A stretch of DNA of 20,229 nucleotides from JANQKX01 sp039028695 (GTDB lineage Bacteria; Pseudomonadota; Alphaproteobacteria; Kiloniellales; Kiloniellaceae): NCBI GenBank assembly GCA_039028695.1, contig JBCCHN010000091.1, positions 1-20,229 of the forward strand, given 5' to 3'. Shown here piece after piece: positions 1 to 8,341 of the stretch. The translations under genes and the position numbers were made by a program. Within the stretch, counting starts at the first letter, position 1. The number at the start of each line of letters is the position of its first letter. The notes beneath the pieces are model-generated. The model was not told where the DNA came from and did no database searches. It saw nothing but the letters and a program-made list of their open reading frames with translations.

Positions 1-1
1 G

Positions 2-169
2 AACTACGGCGGCTTCAAGGCCAGCCCGGCATCAGGCTGGTACTTCGCCGACCTGATCGCCAACGACCGTCCCGATCCGGTGGTCGAGAACCACGACCTG
101 GGTCGTTTCGCCCGCGGTTACAACATCGATGAACGGGGCGCCGGACCCGATCCCAAGCTGCACGGCTAA
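2..169 (+). CDS. soxB: Sarcosine oxidase beta subunit, 3' end only (partial)
   Basis: Only the last 55 codons are inside the window; the gene begins upstream. The visible residues GGFKASPASGWYFADLIAND followed by a tail of the type RFARGYNIDERGAG match the C-terminus of heterotetrameric sarcosine oxidase beta, the flavin-bearing subunit that oxidises sarcosine to glycine. The stop is TAA at 167-169, and soxD begins 12 bases later, giving the conserved order B-D-A-G. The call rests on this short tail plus strict synteny with the three sox genes that follow. The substrate-oxidising and FAD-binding parts cannot be seen. Confidence 0.9.
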   Translation, partial: NYGGFKASPASGWYFADLIANDRPDPVVENHDLGRFARGYNIDERGAGPDPKLHG

Positions 170-181
170 GGAACCAACGAG

Positions 182-466
182 ATGATTCGCATTCCCTGTC
201 CCTTTTGCGGCGAACGTGACCACAGCGAATTCACCTACGGCGGTGACGGCTCTATCGTCTATCCCGAGCTGGATGGGTCCATGGAAGACTGGCATGAAGC
301 CGTTTTCCAGCGGGAGAACATTCGTGGTGTTCAGGTGGAGACTTGGCATCATGCGAGCGGATGCCGCATGTGGCTCTTGGTGGAGCGGGATACCATGACC
401 CATGAAATCCTTTCTGTGCGGCCGGCTCACGAGGGCATGCAAGCAGCAATCGAGGTAGGCAAATGA
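182..466 (+). CDS. soxD: Sarcosine oxidase delta subunit (zinc-binding)
   Basis: A 94-residue protein of the normal SoxD size. SoxD is the small zinc-containing structural subunit of the cytoplasmic heterotetrameric sarcosine oxidase. The expected zinc ligands are visible: Cys6 and Cys9 in CPFCGERD, and His57 and Cys61 in WHHASGCRMW. The ATG at 182 follows an AAGGAA stretch at the end of soxB at a plausible distance. The stop TGA overlaps the soxA start by 4 bases (ATGA), which suggests translational coupling. Length, ligand pattern and neighbours agree, so the call is firm. Confidence 0.93.
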   Translation: MIRIPCPFCGERDHSEFTYGGDGSIVYPELDGSMEDWHEAVFQRENIRGVQVETWHHASGCRMWLLVERDTMTHEILSVRPAHEGMQAAIEVGK

Positions 467-3453
467 GCGCGGAACGTTTAGCCGCTGGCGGCCGCATCGA
501 CCGGGAAAACGAGATTTGGTTTGACTGGGATGGAGACATCCTGACCGGTTATGCGGGGGACACCTTAGCCTCTGCCTTGATGGCCAATAACCAAAAGGTC
601 GTGGGCCGCAGCTTTAAGTATCACCGCCCCCGTGGGATTATGTCGGCGGGCGTGGAGGAATCCGGTGCCTTGGTGACCATCGGCGAGGGGGCCCGCCGGG
701 ACCCGAACGTGCGAGCGACCAGTCAAGAACTTTTCAAGGGCTTGATCGCCTCCGGTCAGAATAGCTGGCCCAGTGTGCGCTTCGACATGGGCGGCGTTTC
801 CAATCTGTTTGGCCGCTTTTTCTCCGCCGGTTTTTACTACAAGACCTTTATGGGGCTGCCGCCCTTTGAATGGGGACAAGGCACGGGCATCTGGATGCTC
901 TACGAGAAGCTCATCCGGCGCTCGGCGGGCATGGGCCGGGTCTCGCGGGAGTCGGATCCGGATTCCTATGAGCACGCCCATGGTTTCTGCGATGTGCTTG
1001 TGGTGGGCTCCGGCCCGGCTGGTCTATCGGCCGCTCTCTCCGCTGCCGAAGCCGGTTTGGATGTGGTTTTGGTGGAGCAGGACTTTGAGTTGGGTGGGGA
1101 CCTGCTCAATCAGCCGCTTGACGCTTCCGAGACCAAACGGCAGGAATTGATTGCAGCCCTCGCCGCTGCTGGGGTTCGGGTGATGACCCGCACCACCGCT
1201 TTTGGCCTTTACGACTATGGTGTTGCAGGGCTGTTGGAGCGGGTGACCGATCACCTGGCCGAGCCAAGCGCCGATCTACCCCGCCAACGCTTTTGGGTCA
1301 TGCGCGCCCAGCAAACGATCCTCGCCACCGGCGCGTTGGAGCGACATCTGGCATTCGGTCACAATGATCGGCCCGGCGTGATGTCGGTATCCGGTGCACG
1401 GGCCTACCTGAACCGTTATGGGGTTCTGCCCGGCAAGCGCATGGTGCTCGCGACCAACAACGATTCGGCCTATGACGCCGCGATTGAGTTGGCGGGTGCG
1501 GGCGCTTCCGTTCGTCTCCTGGAAGCGCGCGAGGCCGCTCCGTCCGAGCTGGCCGGGCGGGCCAAGGACGCGGGTGTCGACGTGCGGGCCGGGATGGCGC
1601 CGATGAAAGCCCACGGTGCCAAGGGGCTGCATAGCTTGGAAATTGCGAAACAATCGGGTTCGGCTTGGTCCGCAGCGGGCAAGGAGGCATGCGATCTGCT
1701 GGCCGTTTCCGGGGGCTGGTCGCCTGTGGTGCACCTGCATTCCCATCGCGGCGCTCGTCCAGTTTGGGAGCCGGAGACGGCTTGTTTTGTGCCCGGTCCC
1801 ATTGATGAGCCGATCCAAGTGGTGGGCTCAGCCTCTGGTCATTGGAACATGGCCGACTGCGAGGCCTCAGGTCGGGCGGCGGGGACCGCTGCTGCCGCGG
1901 CGCTGGGTAAGTCAGCCAATCAGCACTCGGTCCCGGCGCTCGCCGGCTGGGACAATCCCATCAAGCCCCTCTACGAGATTCGTGTCGACGGCCAAAAGCT
2001 GAAGAGTTTTGTCGATCTGCAAAATGACGTGACCTCCAGTGACGTGCGCCTGGCTCATCAGGAAGGCTATGTGTCGGTGGAGCACTTGAAACGCTACACC
2101 ACGCTGGGCATGTCCACCGATCAGGGCAAGATGGGCAACATTATTGGCCTTGCTTTGATGGCCGAAGCCCTGGGCAAGGACATTCCCGAGGTGGGCACTA
2201 CCACTTTCCGTCCGCCCTATACGCCGGTGAGCTTGGGCGCCTTGACAGGGCGCAACACGGGCAGCCACTTCCGGGCCTTGCGGCGCACGCCCATGCATGA
2301 TTGGAATCTTGCCCAAGGCGGAACCATGACCATGGCGGGCTTGTGGCACCGGCCTTGGTACTTCGCGCGCAAGGGAGAGACCATCAAGGAAGCCTATGAG
2401 CGCGAAGCGGAAACGGTGCGCACGGCCGTGGGCCTGTGCGATGTGACCTCGCTGGGTAAAATTGCCGTACAAGGGCCTGACGCAACGGAGTTCCTCAACC
2501 GGGTCTATACCAATCCCTTCGCCAAGTTGGCGATAGGCAAGGCCCGCTATGGCATCATGCTTCGGGATGATGGTATCGTCATGGACGATGGCACCACCTG
2601 GCGCCTCACCGAAACCGACTATTTCATGACAACCACGACGGCCCATGCGGCCAAGGTCATGGTTTGGTTGGAGGAATTGCTGCAGACCCGCTGGCAGGAT
2701 TTGAAGGTTCACGTCACTTCGGTCTCTGACCAATGGGCCGGTTGCGCGGTGGCGGGCCCCAAATCACGCGCGGTGCTCGAGGCCGTGGTCCAAGACCCTG
2801 ATGTGGTGTCCAACGAAGCCTTTCCCTTCATGGGCGTGATTGAGACCACCTTGAAAAATGGCGCTCCCTGCCGCATCGCCCGGATCTCCTTCTCCGGCGA
2901 GTTAGCCTACGAGGTCTATACGCCGTCTGGATTTGCTGAGGACATGATGGATCAGCTCTGGAAAGCGGCACGGCTGATGGATGGCTGCCTCTACGGTTTG
3001 GAAGCCTTGGGTGCGCTCAGAATCGAAAAAGGTCACGTGACAGGCGTGGAGCTGGACGGGCGCACTACGATTGACGATGCTGGTCTGGGGAAAATGGCTT
3101 CGGCCAAGAAAGTCTATATCGGGGACGCCTTGCGGAAGCGCCCAGACCTTATGCGAGAAGACCGGCCTCGCCTCGTGGGGATCTTTCCCAAGGACCGCAG
3201 CGAGAAGTTTAAGGCCGGATCCCTGCTTTTCCCCGAAGGCCAAGTGGAGGGTTTCGGTGACGGTTGGATCACGGCGGTGACCCATTCGCCGGCGCTGGGT
3301 CATTGGATCGGGGTGGGCTATATCACCGGCGGACACCAGCCCTGGGAGGGCCAGACCATCGTTGCCGCCGACCCGGTTCGGGCCGGGAATGTGAAGGTAG
3401 AGGTCGTGTCACCCCATATGTACGACCCAAGCGGGGAGCGGATGCATGGCTGA
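463..3453 (+). CDS. soxA: Sarcosine oxidase alpha subunit
   Basis: A 996-residue protein, the usual size for SoxA, the large subunit that binds a dinucleotide and tetrahydrofolate and turns the formaldehyde-level carbon from sarcosine into 5,10-methylene-THF. The N-terminal region (about 15-110) resembles the ferredoxin-like fold of the family and has no cysteines, as expected because SoxA carries no Fe-S cluster there. A Rossmann motif GSGPAGLSAA lies near residue 182. A central segment includes GKMGNIIGLALMAEALGKD around residue 555. The C-terminal third (about 610-990) is a GcvT/aminomethyltransferase-type folate domain with blocks such as RISFSGELAYEVY and LGALRIEKGH. The start overlaps the soxD stop and the end overlaps soxG by 8 bases. 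Confidence 0.96.
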   Translation: MSAERLAAGGRIDRENEIWFDWDGDILTGYAGDTLASALMANNQKVVGRSFKYHRPRGIMSAGVEESGALVTIGEGARRDPNVRATSQELFKGLIASGQNSWPSVRFDMGGVSNLFGRFFSAGFYYKTFMGLPPFEWGQGTGIWMLYEKLIRRSAGMGRVSRESDPDSYEHAHGFCDVLVVGSGPAGLSAALSAAEAGLDVVLVEQDFELGGDLLNQPLDASETKRQELIAALAAAGVRVMTRTTAFGLYDYGVAGLLERVTDHLAEPSADLPRQRFWVMRAQQTILATGALERHLAFGHNDRPGVMSVSGARAYLNRYGVLPGKRMVLATNNDSAYDAAIELAGAGASVRLLEAREAAPSELAGRAKDAGVDVRAGMAPMKAHGAKGLHSLEIAKQSGSAWSAAGKEACDLLAVSGGWSPVVHLHSHRGARPVWEPETACFVPGPIDEPIQVVGSASGHWNMADCEASGRAAGTAAAAALGKSANQHSVPALAGWDNPIKPLYEIRVDGQKLKSFVDLQNDVTSSDVRLAHQEGYVSVEHLKRYTTLGMSTDQGKMGNIIGLALMAEALGKDIPEVGTTTFRPPYTPVSLGALTGRNTGSHFRALRRTPMHDWNLAQGGTMTMAGLWHRPWYFARKGETIKEAYEREAETVRTAVGLCDVTSLGKIAVQGPDATEFLNRVYTNPFAKLAIGKARYGIMLRDDGIVMDDGTTWRLTETDYFMTTTTAHAAKVMVWLEELLQTRWQDLKVHVTSVSDQWAGCAVAGPKSRAVLEAVVQDPDVVSNEAFPFMGVIETTLKNGAPCRIARISFSGELAYEVYTPSGFAEDMMDQLWKAARLMDGCLYGLEALGALRIEKGHVTGVELDGRTTIDDAGLGKMASAKKVYIGDALRKRPDLMREDRPRLVGIFPKDRSEKFKAGSLLFPEGQVEGFGDGWITAVTHSPALGHWIGVGYITGGHQPWEGQTIVAADPVRAGNVKVEVVSPHMYDPSGERMHG

Positions 3454-4018
3454 GGCAAATTTGGAAAACCGCTCGGCCTTGGCTGGCCACTATGTGCCCG
3501 GCCGTGTGGGCTCGGGCGCAGGGACCGGCGTGACCCTGGCCGAGGGACGCGATCTAATTTTGTCGCAAGTGGCTTTTTGGCCGGACTCTATTGCTAAGGT
3601 CGGCGGAAAGCTTGCAAAGGACTTGGGTGTTCAGGCCTTGCCGGGTCCGGGACGATCCTTTTCCGGGAATCAGGGGAGCCTGTTGCGGATCGATCCCCTG
3701 AAGGTATGGATTTTCGGCGCAGGCGCGCCGGCTTTTGAGGCGGATCAGGCCGTAACCTTGGATCTGTCTCATTCCCGGACCCATGTTCGGATTGCTGGGG
3801 ACGAGGCGGCAACCCTTTTGAACCGCTATCTGCCCCTCGACCTGCGTGAGGCGTCCTTTCCCTCCGGCGCGGTTGCATCCACAGCCTTTCATCATTGTGG
3901 CGTTACTCTCTGGCGCACGGATGGGGCCTTTGAGCTCTTTTTGCCACGTAACTTCGCCGTTTCTTTGTGGGATCTTTTGCTGGAAGGCGCGGCCCAATTC
4001 GGTTGCGAGGTTCTTTAG
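3446..4018 (+). CDS. soxG: Sarcosine oxidase gamma subunit
   Basis: A 190-residue protein in the normal SoxG size range. The gamma subunit is a GcvT-related structural subunit of the sarcosine oxidase complex with no cofactor of its own. The segment LDLSHSRTHVRIAGDEAATL, the LNRYLPLDLRE block and the C-terminal LFLPRNFAVSLWDLLLEGA are characteristic. The ATG lies inside the end of soxA (8-base overlap) and is preceded by a strong GGGGAG ribosome binding site at 3433-3438. It is the last gene of the sox operon. The next gene is convergent and its stop is only 18 bases away, with no clear hairpin terminator between them. Confidence 0.93.
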   Translation: MAEANLENRSALAGHYVPGRVGSGAGTGVTLAEGRDLILSQVAFWPDSIAKVGGKLAKDLGVQALPGPGRSFSGNQGSLLRIDPLKVWIFGAGAPAFEADQAVTLDLSHSRTHVRIAGDEAATLLNRYLPLDLREASFPSGAVASTAFHHCGVTLWRTDGAFELFLPRNFAVSLWDLLLEGAAQFGCEVL

Positions 4019-4036
4019 CCGCACTCTTGCTTAGTT

Positions 4037-5143
4037 CTAATCCATCGTTACGACAATGTTGCCGACATGGGCTTTGGCCATAAAGGCTTCTTGAGCCCTG
4101 GCCAGGTCTTTCAAGGGGAAGGTCTGCGCCAAGAGAGGCTTAAGGGCGCCTTGCTCAATCAGGTTCACCAAGCGCTGCATGGTCCCAGGCGGTACCATGG
4201 TAGCGCCGGTCAACTGTAAGTCCTTATAGACCAACTGCCGCAGATCGAATTCGACGATGGGGCCGGCGATCGAGCCTGAGGAGGAATAACGCCCTCCTTG
4301 CCGCAAGGTATTGATCAGGGGCATGAAGCTTTGCCCGCCGACCACATCCAAAGCTACATCAACGGGGCCACTGGCAGCTCTGCGGATCGCTCCCTCCAGA
4401 TCGGTCTCGTTGCGATCGATGATCGTCTCCGCTCCCAGCGAGATCAGGTGATCCGCCTTGGCTGCCGCGGCGATACCGATGACCCTTGCGCCCCGAAGCC
4501 GACTGAGTTGAATCGCGGCAGAGCCGACCCCGCCGGAAGCGCCGGCGATCACCACCTTTTCACCTGGCTGCAGGCCCGTGCGCGCCACCAAATTTTCCGC
4601 CGTGGTGTATGCGCAAGGGAACGAAGCGAGCTCGGCGTCGGATAGGGCGCTGTTCAGGACAATGGCATTCTCAGCTCGCACCCGTGTATAGTCGGCAAAA
4701 CCCCCGTCGCATTCCGAGCCAAAATATGCGGAGCGGGTTGGGTCAAGCCAATCGCCAGTGGCCAGCAGCCAAGGATCTATTATCACCCTTTCGCCGATCC
4801 TCGCCGGGTCGACGCCGGCTCCTACGGCGGCAATGCGGCCCGCCACGTCGGCCCCTTGAATGCGGGGGAAGGTGATCGCGGCATTCCCCCAACTGGCGGT
4901 CTCGGCCTCGGCCGCTTCAAAACCTTGTTTGCCGCCGGTATCGGTGATGCCCTCGGTCACGGCCTTGGAGTACCAGGCCGTGCGAGTGTTGATATCCGTA
5001 TTGTTGAGGCCGCAAGCCCCCACCTTCACCACGACCTCCCCAGGCCCGGGGATGGGGGTTAGCCAATCTTCCCGGTAATCCAGTTTGTCCAGGCCGCCGT
5101 GACCGGTCAGCACAACGGCACGCATCTTTTGGGGCAATGTCAT
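4037..5143 (-). CDS. Medium-chain dehydrogenase/reductase (quinone-oxidoreductase-like)
   Basis: A 368-residue medium-chain dehydrogenase/reductase, likely an NAD(P)H-dependent cytoplasmic oxidoreductase. The N-terminal GroES-like domain contains GPGEVVVKVGACGLNNTDIN. Asparagines stand where zinc alcohol dehydrogenases carry the catalytic-zinc Cys/His, pointing to the zinc-free quinone-oxidoreductase branch. The nucleotide-binding domain shows AGASGGVGSAAIQLSRLRGA near residues 200-220, and the C-terminus has LKDLARAQEAFMAKAHVGNI. The ATG at 5143 lies 17 bases after the stop of the demethylase-like flavoprotein, so it is probably the last gene of that operon. The substrate cannot be deduced. 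A role in reducing or oxidising a small aldehyde or enone from the neighbouring demethylation pathway is only an inference. Confidence 0.85.
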   Translation of the reverse strand: MTLPQKMRAVVLTGHGGLDKLDYREDWLTPIPGPGEVVVKVGACGLNNTDINTRTAWYSKAVTEGITDTGGKQGFEAAEAETASWGNAAITFPRIQGADVAGRIAAVGAGVDPARIGERVIIDPWLLATGDWLDPTRSAYFGSECDGGFADYTRVRAENAIVLNSALSDAELASFPCAYTTAENLVARTGLQPGEKVVIAGASGGVGSAAIQLSRLRGARVIGIAAAAKADHLISLGAETIIDRNETDLEGAIRRAASGPVDVALDVVGGQSFMPLINTLRQGGRYSSSGSIAGPIVEFDLRQLVYKDLQLTGATMVPPGTMQRLVNLIEQGALKPLLAQTFPLKDLARAQEAFMAKAHVGNIVVTMD

Positions 5144-5160
5144 GGTAGTTTTATCCGTAC

Positions 5161-7584
5161 TTATGCGCGTAAGCGCTCGTTCCTCGTGTCATAGGGGACA
5201 TCTTGAAGAATAACAGCGGCTACGGATTTTCCGAGCAGCGAAACCTCCAAGCCGGCACCGATTGCAAATGCCTCCTGCCGTAAGAATGCGATGACCAAAC
5301 TCTTTCCGATGCTGTATCCGTAGCCGGAAGATGTCACGGAGCCAACCGGCTTCCCATCCAACAAAACCGCTTCACCGCCCAAGCAGTCGGTCTCCTCACC
5401 TTCTAGCGCCAGCAAGGCGATGGTCGATTTTGGATCTCGCGCCATCATCGCCGTCTTGCCAACAAAATCTTTATCCAGTCGTGCCAGGTGCATCAAGTCC
5501 AAGTCTTTGTGAGAGGCGTCATTGGCCAGCTCGTGGCCCCCTCGATAGAATTTCTCCAGGTGTAGACAGTCCAGGGCCTTAGACCCGAAGGCTGCTATGC
5601 CGTAGGTCTGGCCAGTATGCCATAGGCTGTCCCACAGCGCGCCCAAGTGGTTGTTGTCCGCGTGCAGCTCCCAGGCTAATTCGCCGGTGAAGGAAAGGCG
5701 CAGAGCGAGGCAATCGATACCGCCCACGGTCAGGCGGCGCGCGCGAAACCAGGGAAAGTCCTTGTTTGAAAGGTCGTCTGAGGTGCAGGCTGCCAGCACG
5801 CCTCGGGCTTGCGGGCCGGCAAGGGTTAAAATCCCAATAGCATCGGTCTTGTCTATGATAGCGCAGTCGAGCATCTCCACGCCGCAGTGTATCGTCAGCC
5901 AATCCCAGACCCGCCGTTGGGAGGGGGCGCCGGTGATGATGTAAAAAGTCTCTGGCCCGGTGCGGGCGATGGTGGCTTCACCTTCGATAGTTCCGCGCCG
6001 GTTGAGCATCAGGGTCAAGCTGACCCCACCTTCGCGCCGGGGAATGCGATTGGCGCAGACTTGGTCGAGGAAGGTCTCCGCGCCGAAGCCGCTGATTTCG
6101 AATTTGGCAAAGGCCGAAAAATCGCCGAGGCCCACCCGCTCGCGGACGGCGGCGACCTCGCGGCCCACTTGGTCGAAAACGGCGCTGCGGCGCCAGGCAA
6201 AAGGTTCGTTGTGGGCATAGAGGCGAGGCCGCTCCCACCCTCCCGCTTCCTCGTAGAGGGCGCCGAGGGTGGCTGTGCGCCCGTGCGCGCCGGATTGCTT
6301 CACGTCGCGGTGGGCGGCTCTTTGGTGCTGTGGATAGGGCATGGCTTGACGCAGGGTATAGTCCTCGATGGCGCGGGCTTTGGCGTAGTCCCCATCGGCC
6401 CAAATACCGAAACGGCGTGGATCAAAGGCGCGCGTCGACAGGCTGGCTGAACCCTCTACCATCCACTCGGCCAAACTACGCCCGGCGCCCGGACCCCAGG
6501 CGATCCCCACGGTCGCACCGCAGGCGAGCCAGAAGTTCTTAAGCCCCGGCGCAGGGCCCAGCAGCATGGCGCCGTCGGGCGTGTAGGTGATGCCCCCATT
6601 GACCACCCGCTTGAGGCCTCGCTCTTGAAGGCTGGGGCAACGCTCGAAGCAGTTCTCCAGCCAAGGGGTAATGCCGTCCCAATTGGGCTCGAAGAGTTCA
6701 CTCTCCGACTCCCAAGGGCAGCCGTCCAACCAAACCGGTTGGGGCGCTTGTTTGTCGTACAGGCCGATTAGAACGCCTTTCTGCTCGCGCCGGATGTACC
6801 CGCAGAAATAGTCGTCCCGTGTCACCGGAATCTCATGGGCCATCTTGTCCAGTTCGGGAACGTCATCGGTGACCACATAGTGGTGCATCAGAGACACGAT
6901 GGGCAGGTCGAGGCCGACCATCTGCCCAACCTGGCGGGCGTGGTAACCGGCCGCGTTCACGACCTGCTCGGCGCGGATGGCGCCTCGATCCGTTGTGATT
7001 TCCCACTCGCCGCTGGCAAGAAGAGTGATTGCCGTTGCGCGGCACTGTCGGATCACCTTTGCACCGCGTTGACGGGCCCCTTTGGCCATGGCCTGGCAGG
7101 TGCCGGAGGGATCCACATGACCGTCGTCGGGGGTGAAGAGAGCAGCCAAGACTTGGGCCTTTCTCACATCGTAAAGCGGGTTAAGTGCTGCCACCGCCTC
7201 CGGGTCGATGATCTGCACCTCCTGACCCCGTGCGATCACCGCATCTCGGAGGTGCTGAATCCAATCCAAATGATCCGGTGACGTGGCGATGCGCAACGAG
7301 CCGCAGTTGTGCCAAGAGACGTTTTGGCCGGTTTCGGCCTCAATTGATTTGTAAAGGTCGACTGCATAGTCGTGCATGGACCCTAAGGCATAGCCGCCCA
7401 CCATGCGACTTACCAAGCCGGCGGCGTGCCAAGTGGCGCCCGAGGTGAGCTCGGCCTTTTCCAACAAAACGCAGTCGTGCCAGCCCGCCTTGGCCAAATG
7501 ATAGAGGACCGCTGCCCCCATGTTGCCGCCGCCGATCACGACAACGCGCGCATGGCTGGGCAACGTAGCAGCTTCCTCGGACAT
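5161..7584 (-). CDS. Dimethylglycine/sarcosine dehydrogenase-like FAD and folate (GcvT) protein
   Basis: An 807-residue two-part protein matching mitochondrial and bacterial dimethylglycine and sarcosine dehydrogenases in architecture. These enzymes oxidatively N-demethylate their substrate and pass the methyl carbon to tetrahydrofolate. The N-terminal half is a DAO-type FAD domain with GGGNMGAAVLYHL at about 18-30 and TSGATWHAAGL, where His53 corresponds to the histidine that covalently attaches FAD in the family. CGSLRIATSPD and DDGHVDPSG are further family blocks. The second half (about 430-800) is a GcvT-like folate domain with LGDFSAFAKFEI, LTLAGPQARGVL, LRLSFTGELAWELH and SSGYGYSIGKSL. 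The ATG is 6 bases after the regulator stop. Dimethylglycine is the simplest substrate because the product would feed the convergent sox operon, but other N-methyl amino acids are possible. Confidence 0.88.
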   Translation of the reverse strand: MSEEAATLPSHARVVVIGGGNMGAAVLYHLAKAGWHDCVLLEKAELTSGATWHAAGLVSRMVGGYALGSMHDYAVDLYKSIEAETGQNVSWHNCGSLRIATSPDHLDWIQHLRDAVIARGQEVQIIDPEAVAALNPLYDVRKAQVLAALFTPDDGHVDPSGTCQAMAKGARQRGAKVIRQCRATAITLLASGEWEITTDRGAIRAEQVVNAAGYHARQVGQMVGLDLPIVSLMHHYVVTDDVPELDKMAHEIPVTRDDYFCGYIRREQKGVLIGLYDKQAPQPVWLDGCPWESESELFEPNWDGITPWLENCFERCPSLQERGLKRVVNGGITYTPDGAMLLGPAPGLKNFWLACGATVGIAWGPGAGRSLAEWMVEGSASLSTRAFDPRRFGIWADGDYAKARAIEDYTLRQAMPYPQHQRAAHRDVKQSGAHGRTATLGALYEEAGGWERPRLYAHNEPFAWRRSAVFDQVGREVAAVRERVGLGDFSAFAKFEISGFGAETFLDQVCANRIPRREGGVSLTLMLNRRGTIEGEATIARTGPETFYIITGAPSQRRVWDWLTIHCGVEMLDCAIIDKTDAIGILTLAGPQARGVLAACTSDDLSNKDFPWFRARRLTVGGIDCLALRLSFTGELAWELHADNNHLGALWDSLWHTGQTYGIAAFGSKALDCLHLEKFYRGGHELANDASHKDLDLMHLARLDKDFVGKTAMMARDPKSTIALLALEGEETDCLGGEAVLLDGKPVGSVTSSGYGYSIGKSLVIAFLRQEAFAIGAGLEVSLLGKSVAAVILQDVPYDTRNERLRA

Positions 7585-7590
7585 ACAGCT

Positions 7591-8214
7591 TTATCGCCTT
7601 AAGGTGACAGGAGTGTTGGCCCAAACGATCACGGCCGTCACCCTCCCCGGGTTGTGATAGGTGTGGGGGATGCTGGCGGAAAAAGAGAAGCTATCTCCCG
7701 CCTCCAATAAAAAAATCTTTTTGTTCAAGGTGAGCTCAATTTGGCCTTCCAGGACCAATCCGGCTTCCTCGCCCTGATGGGTATATAGGTCGTCACCGGC
7801 CGTCCCGCCCGGCTCGTAACGGGAAAGGCCCATGGCCAGTTGGCCGTCCAGATTGGCCGATAACAGGTAGTCGGCAAAACCCATGTAATCGGTTGAGGCC
7901 ATGCCAGAATAGGTCAGCCGCCGCCGCCGTCCCGCGCGCACGATAAAGGGGCGTTCTTCCGCTGGCACGGGGCCGTCGGTTTGAAAGAACCAGCCGATGG
8001 GAACCAACAGGGCCTCGGCGATATCCTGCAAAGCAGTGACCGAGGGTCGGGCCAAGCCCCGCTCGATCTTGGAAATGAAGCTCACGGACTTTCCCGACTT
8101 TTCGGCTAAATCCTGCAGGGTTAGGCCGTGGGCCTTGCGCAAGGCGCGCAAATCTTCACCCAGCCGTTGGGCGCGCGAGTCGGTTACACTGTCCAGCGCT
8201 TGTTGTACTTTCAT
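7591..8214 (-). CDS. XRE-family regulator with C-terminal cupin sensor domain
   Basis: A 207-residue regulator from the ATG at 8214. In-frame codons continue upstream to a TTG at 8262, but the ATG fits the family better. The helix-turn-helix lies at about 18-72 (LGEDLRALRKAHGLTLQDLA, then SVSFISKIERGLARPSVTAL). The C-terminal cupin has HQGEEAGLVLEGQIELTL and LEAGDSFSFSASIPHTYHN. This is the PuuR-like XRE-cupin layout, in which a small ligand bound in the cupin changes DNA binding. It is the first gene of a tight unit with the demethylase-like flavoprotein (6-base gap) and the MDR gene. Dyads overlap and precede its start, so autoregulation is likely. The ligand is unknown. Confidence 0.87.
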   Translation of the reverse strand: MKVQQALDSVTDSRAQRLGEDLRALRKAHGLTLQDLAEKSGKSVSFISKIERGLARPSVTALQDIAEALLVPIGWFFQTDGPVPAEERPFIVRAGRRRRLTYSGMASTDYMGFADYLLSANLDGQLAMGLSRYEPGGTAGDDLYTHQGEEAGLVLEGQIELTLNKKIFLLEAGDSFSFSASIPHTYHNPGRVTAVIVWANTPVTLRR

Positions 8215-8287
8215 GAAAAATAATAGATCATTTTTTTCATAAACAAGCAATAGAGGTCGCAAAATTTGACCACCATAAACAATTTTG
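8209..8287 (-). promoter_or_regulatory. Operator-like dyads and direct repeats upstream of the XRE-cupin gene
   Basis: This AT-rich stretch precedes and overlaps the regulator start. It holds a perfect 10-base palindrome TTTCATGAAA at 8209-8218, spanning the start codon. It also holds a perfect 7-base inverted repeat, CAAAATT at 8260-8266 and AATTTTG at 8281-8287, whose arm centres are 21 bases apart, or about two helical turns. A 9-base direct repeat CATAAACAA occurs at 8238-8246 and 8274-8282. The position suggests promoter/operator control of the regulator-demethylase-MDR unit, probably by its own product. No confident -35/-10 pair was assigned. Confidence 0.45.
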
Positions 8288-8341
8288 GGGTATGGAGGAT
8301 GCTTCCATTCCTGGGAGCGCTGGCTACTATCCGCGGGACTG

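Noticed and set aside
1276..2733. Long antisense open frames opposite soxA
   Set aside because: They are shadows of a GC-rich gene, with low-quality composition and no recognisable domains.
8292..8308. Hairpin ATGGA/TCCAT after the VOC gene as a rho-independent terminator
   Set aside because: The stem is only 5 pairs and no U-rich tract follows on the minus strand.
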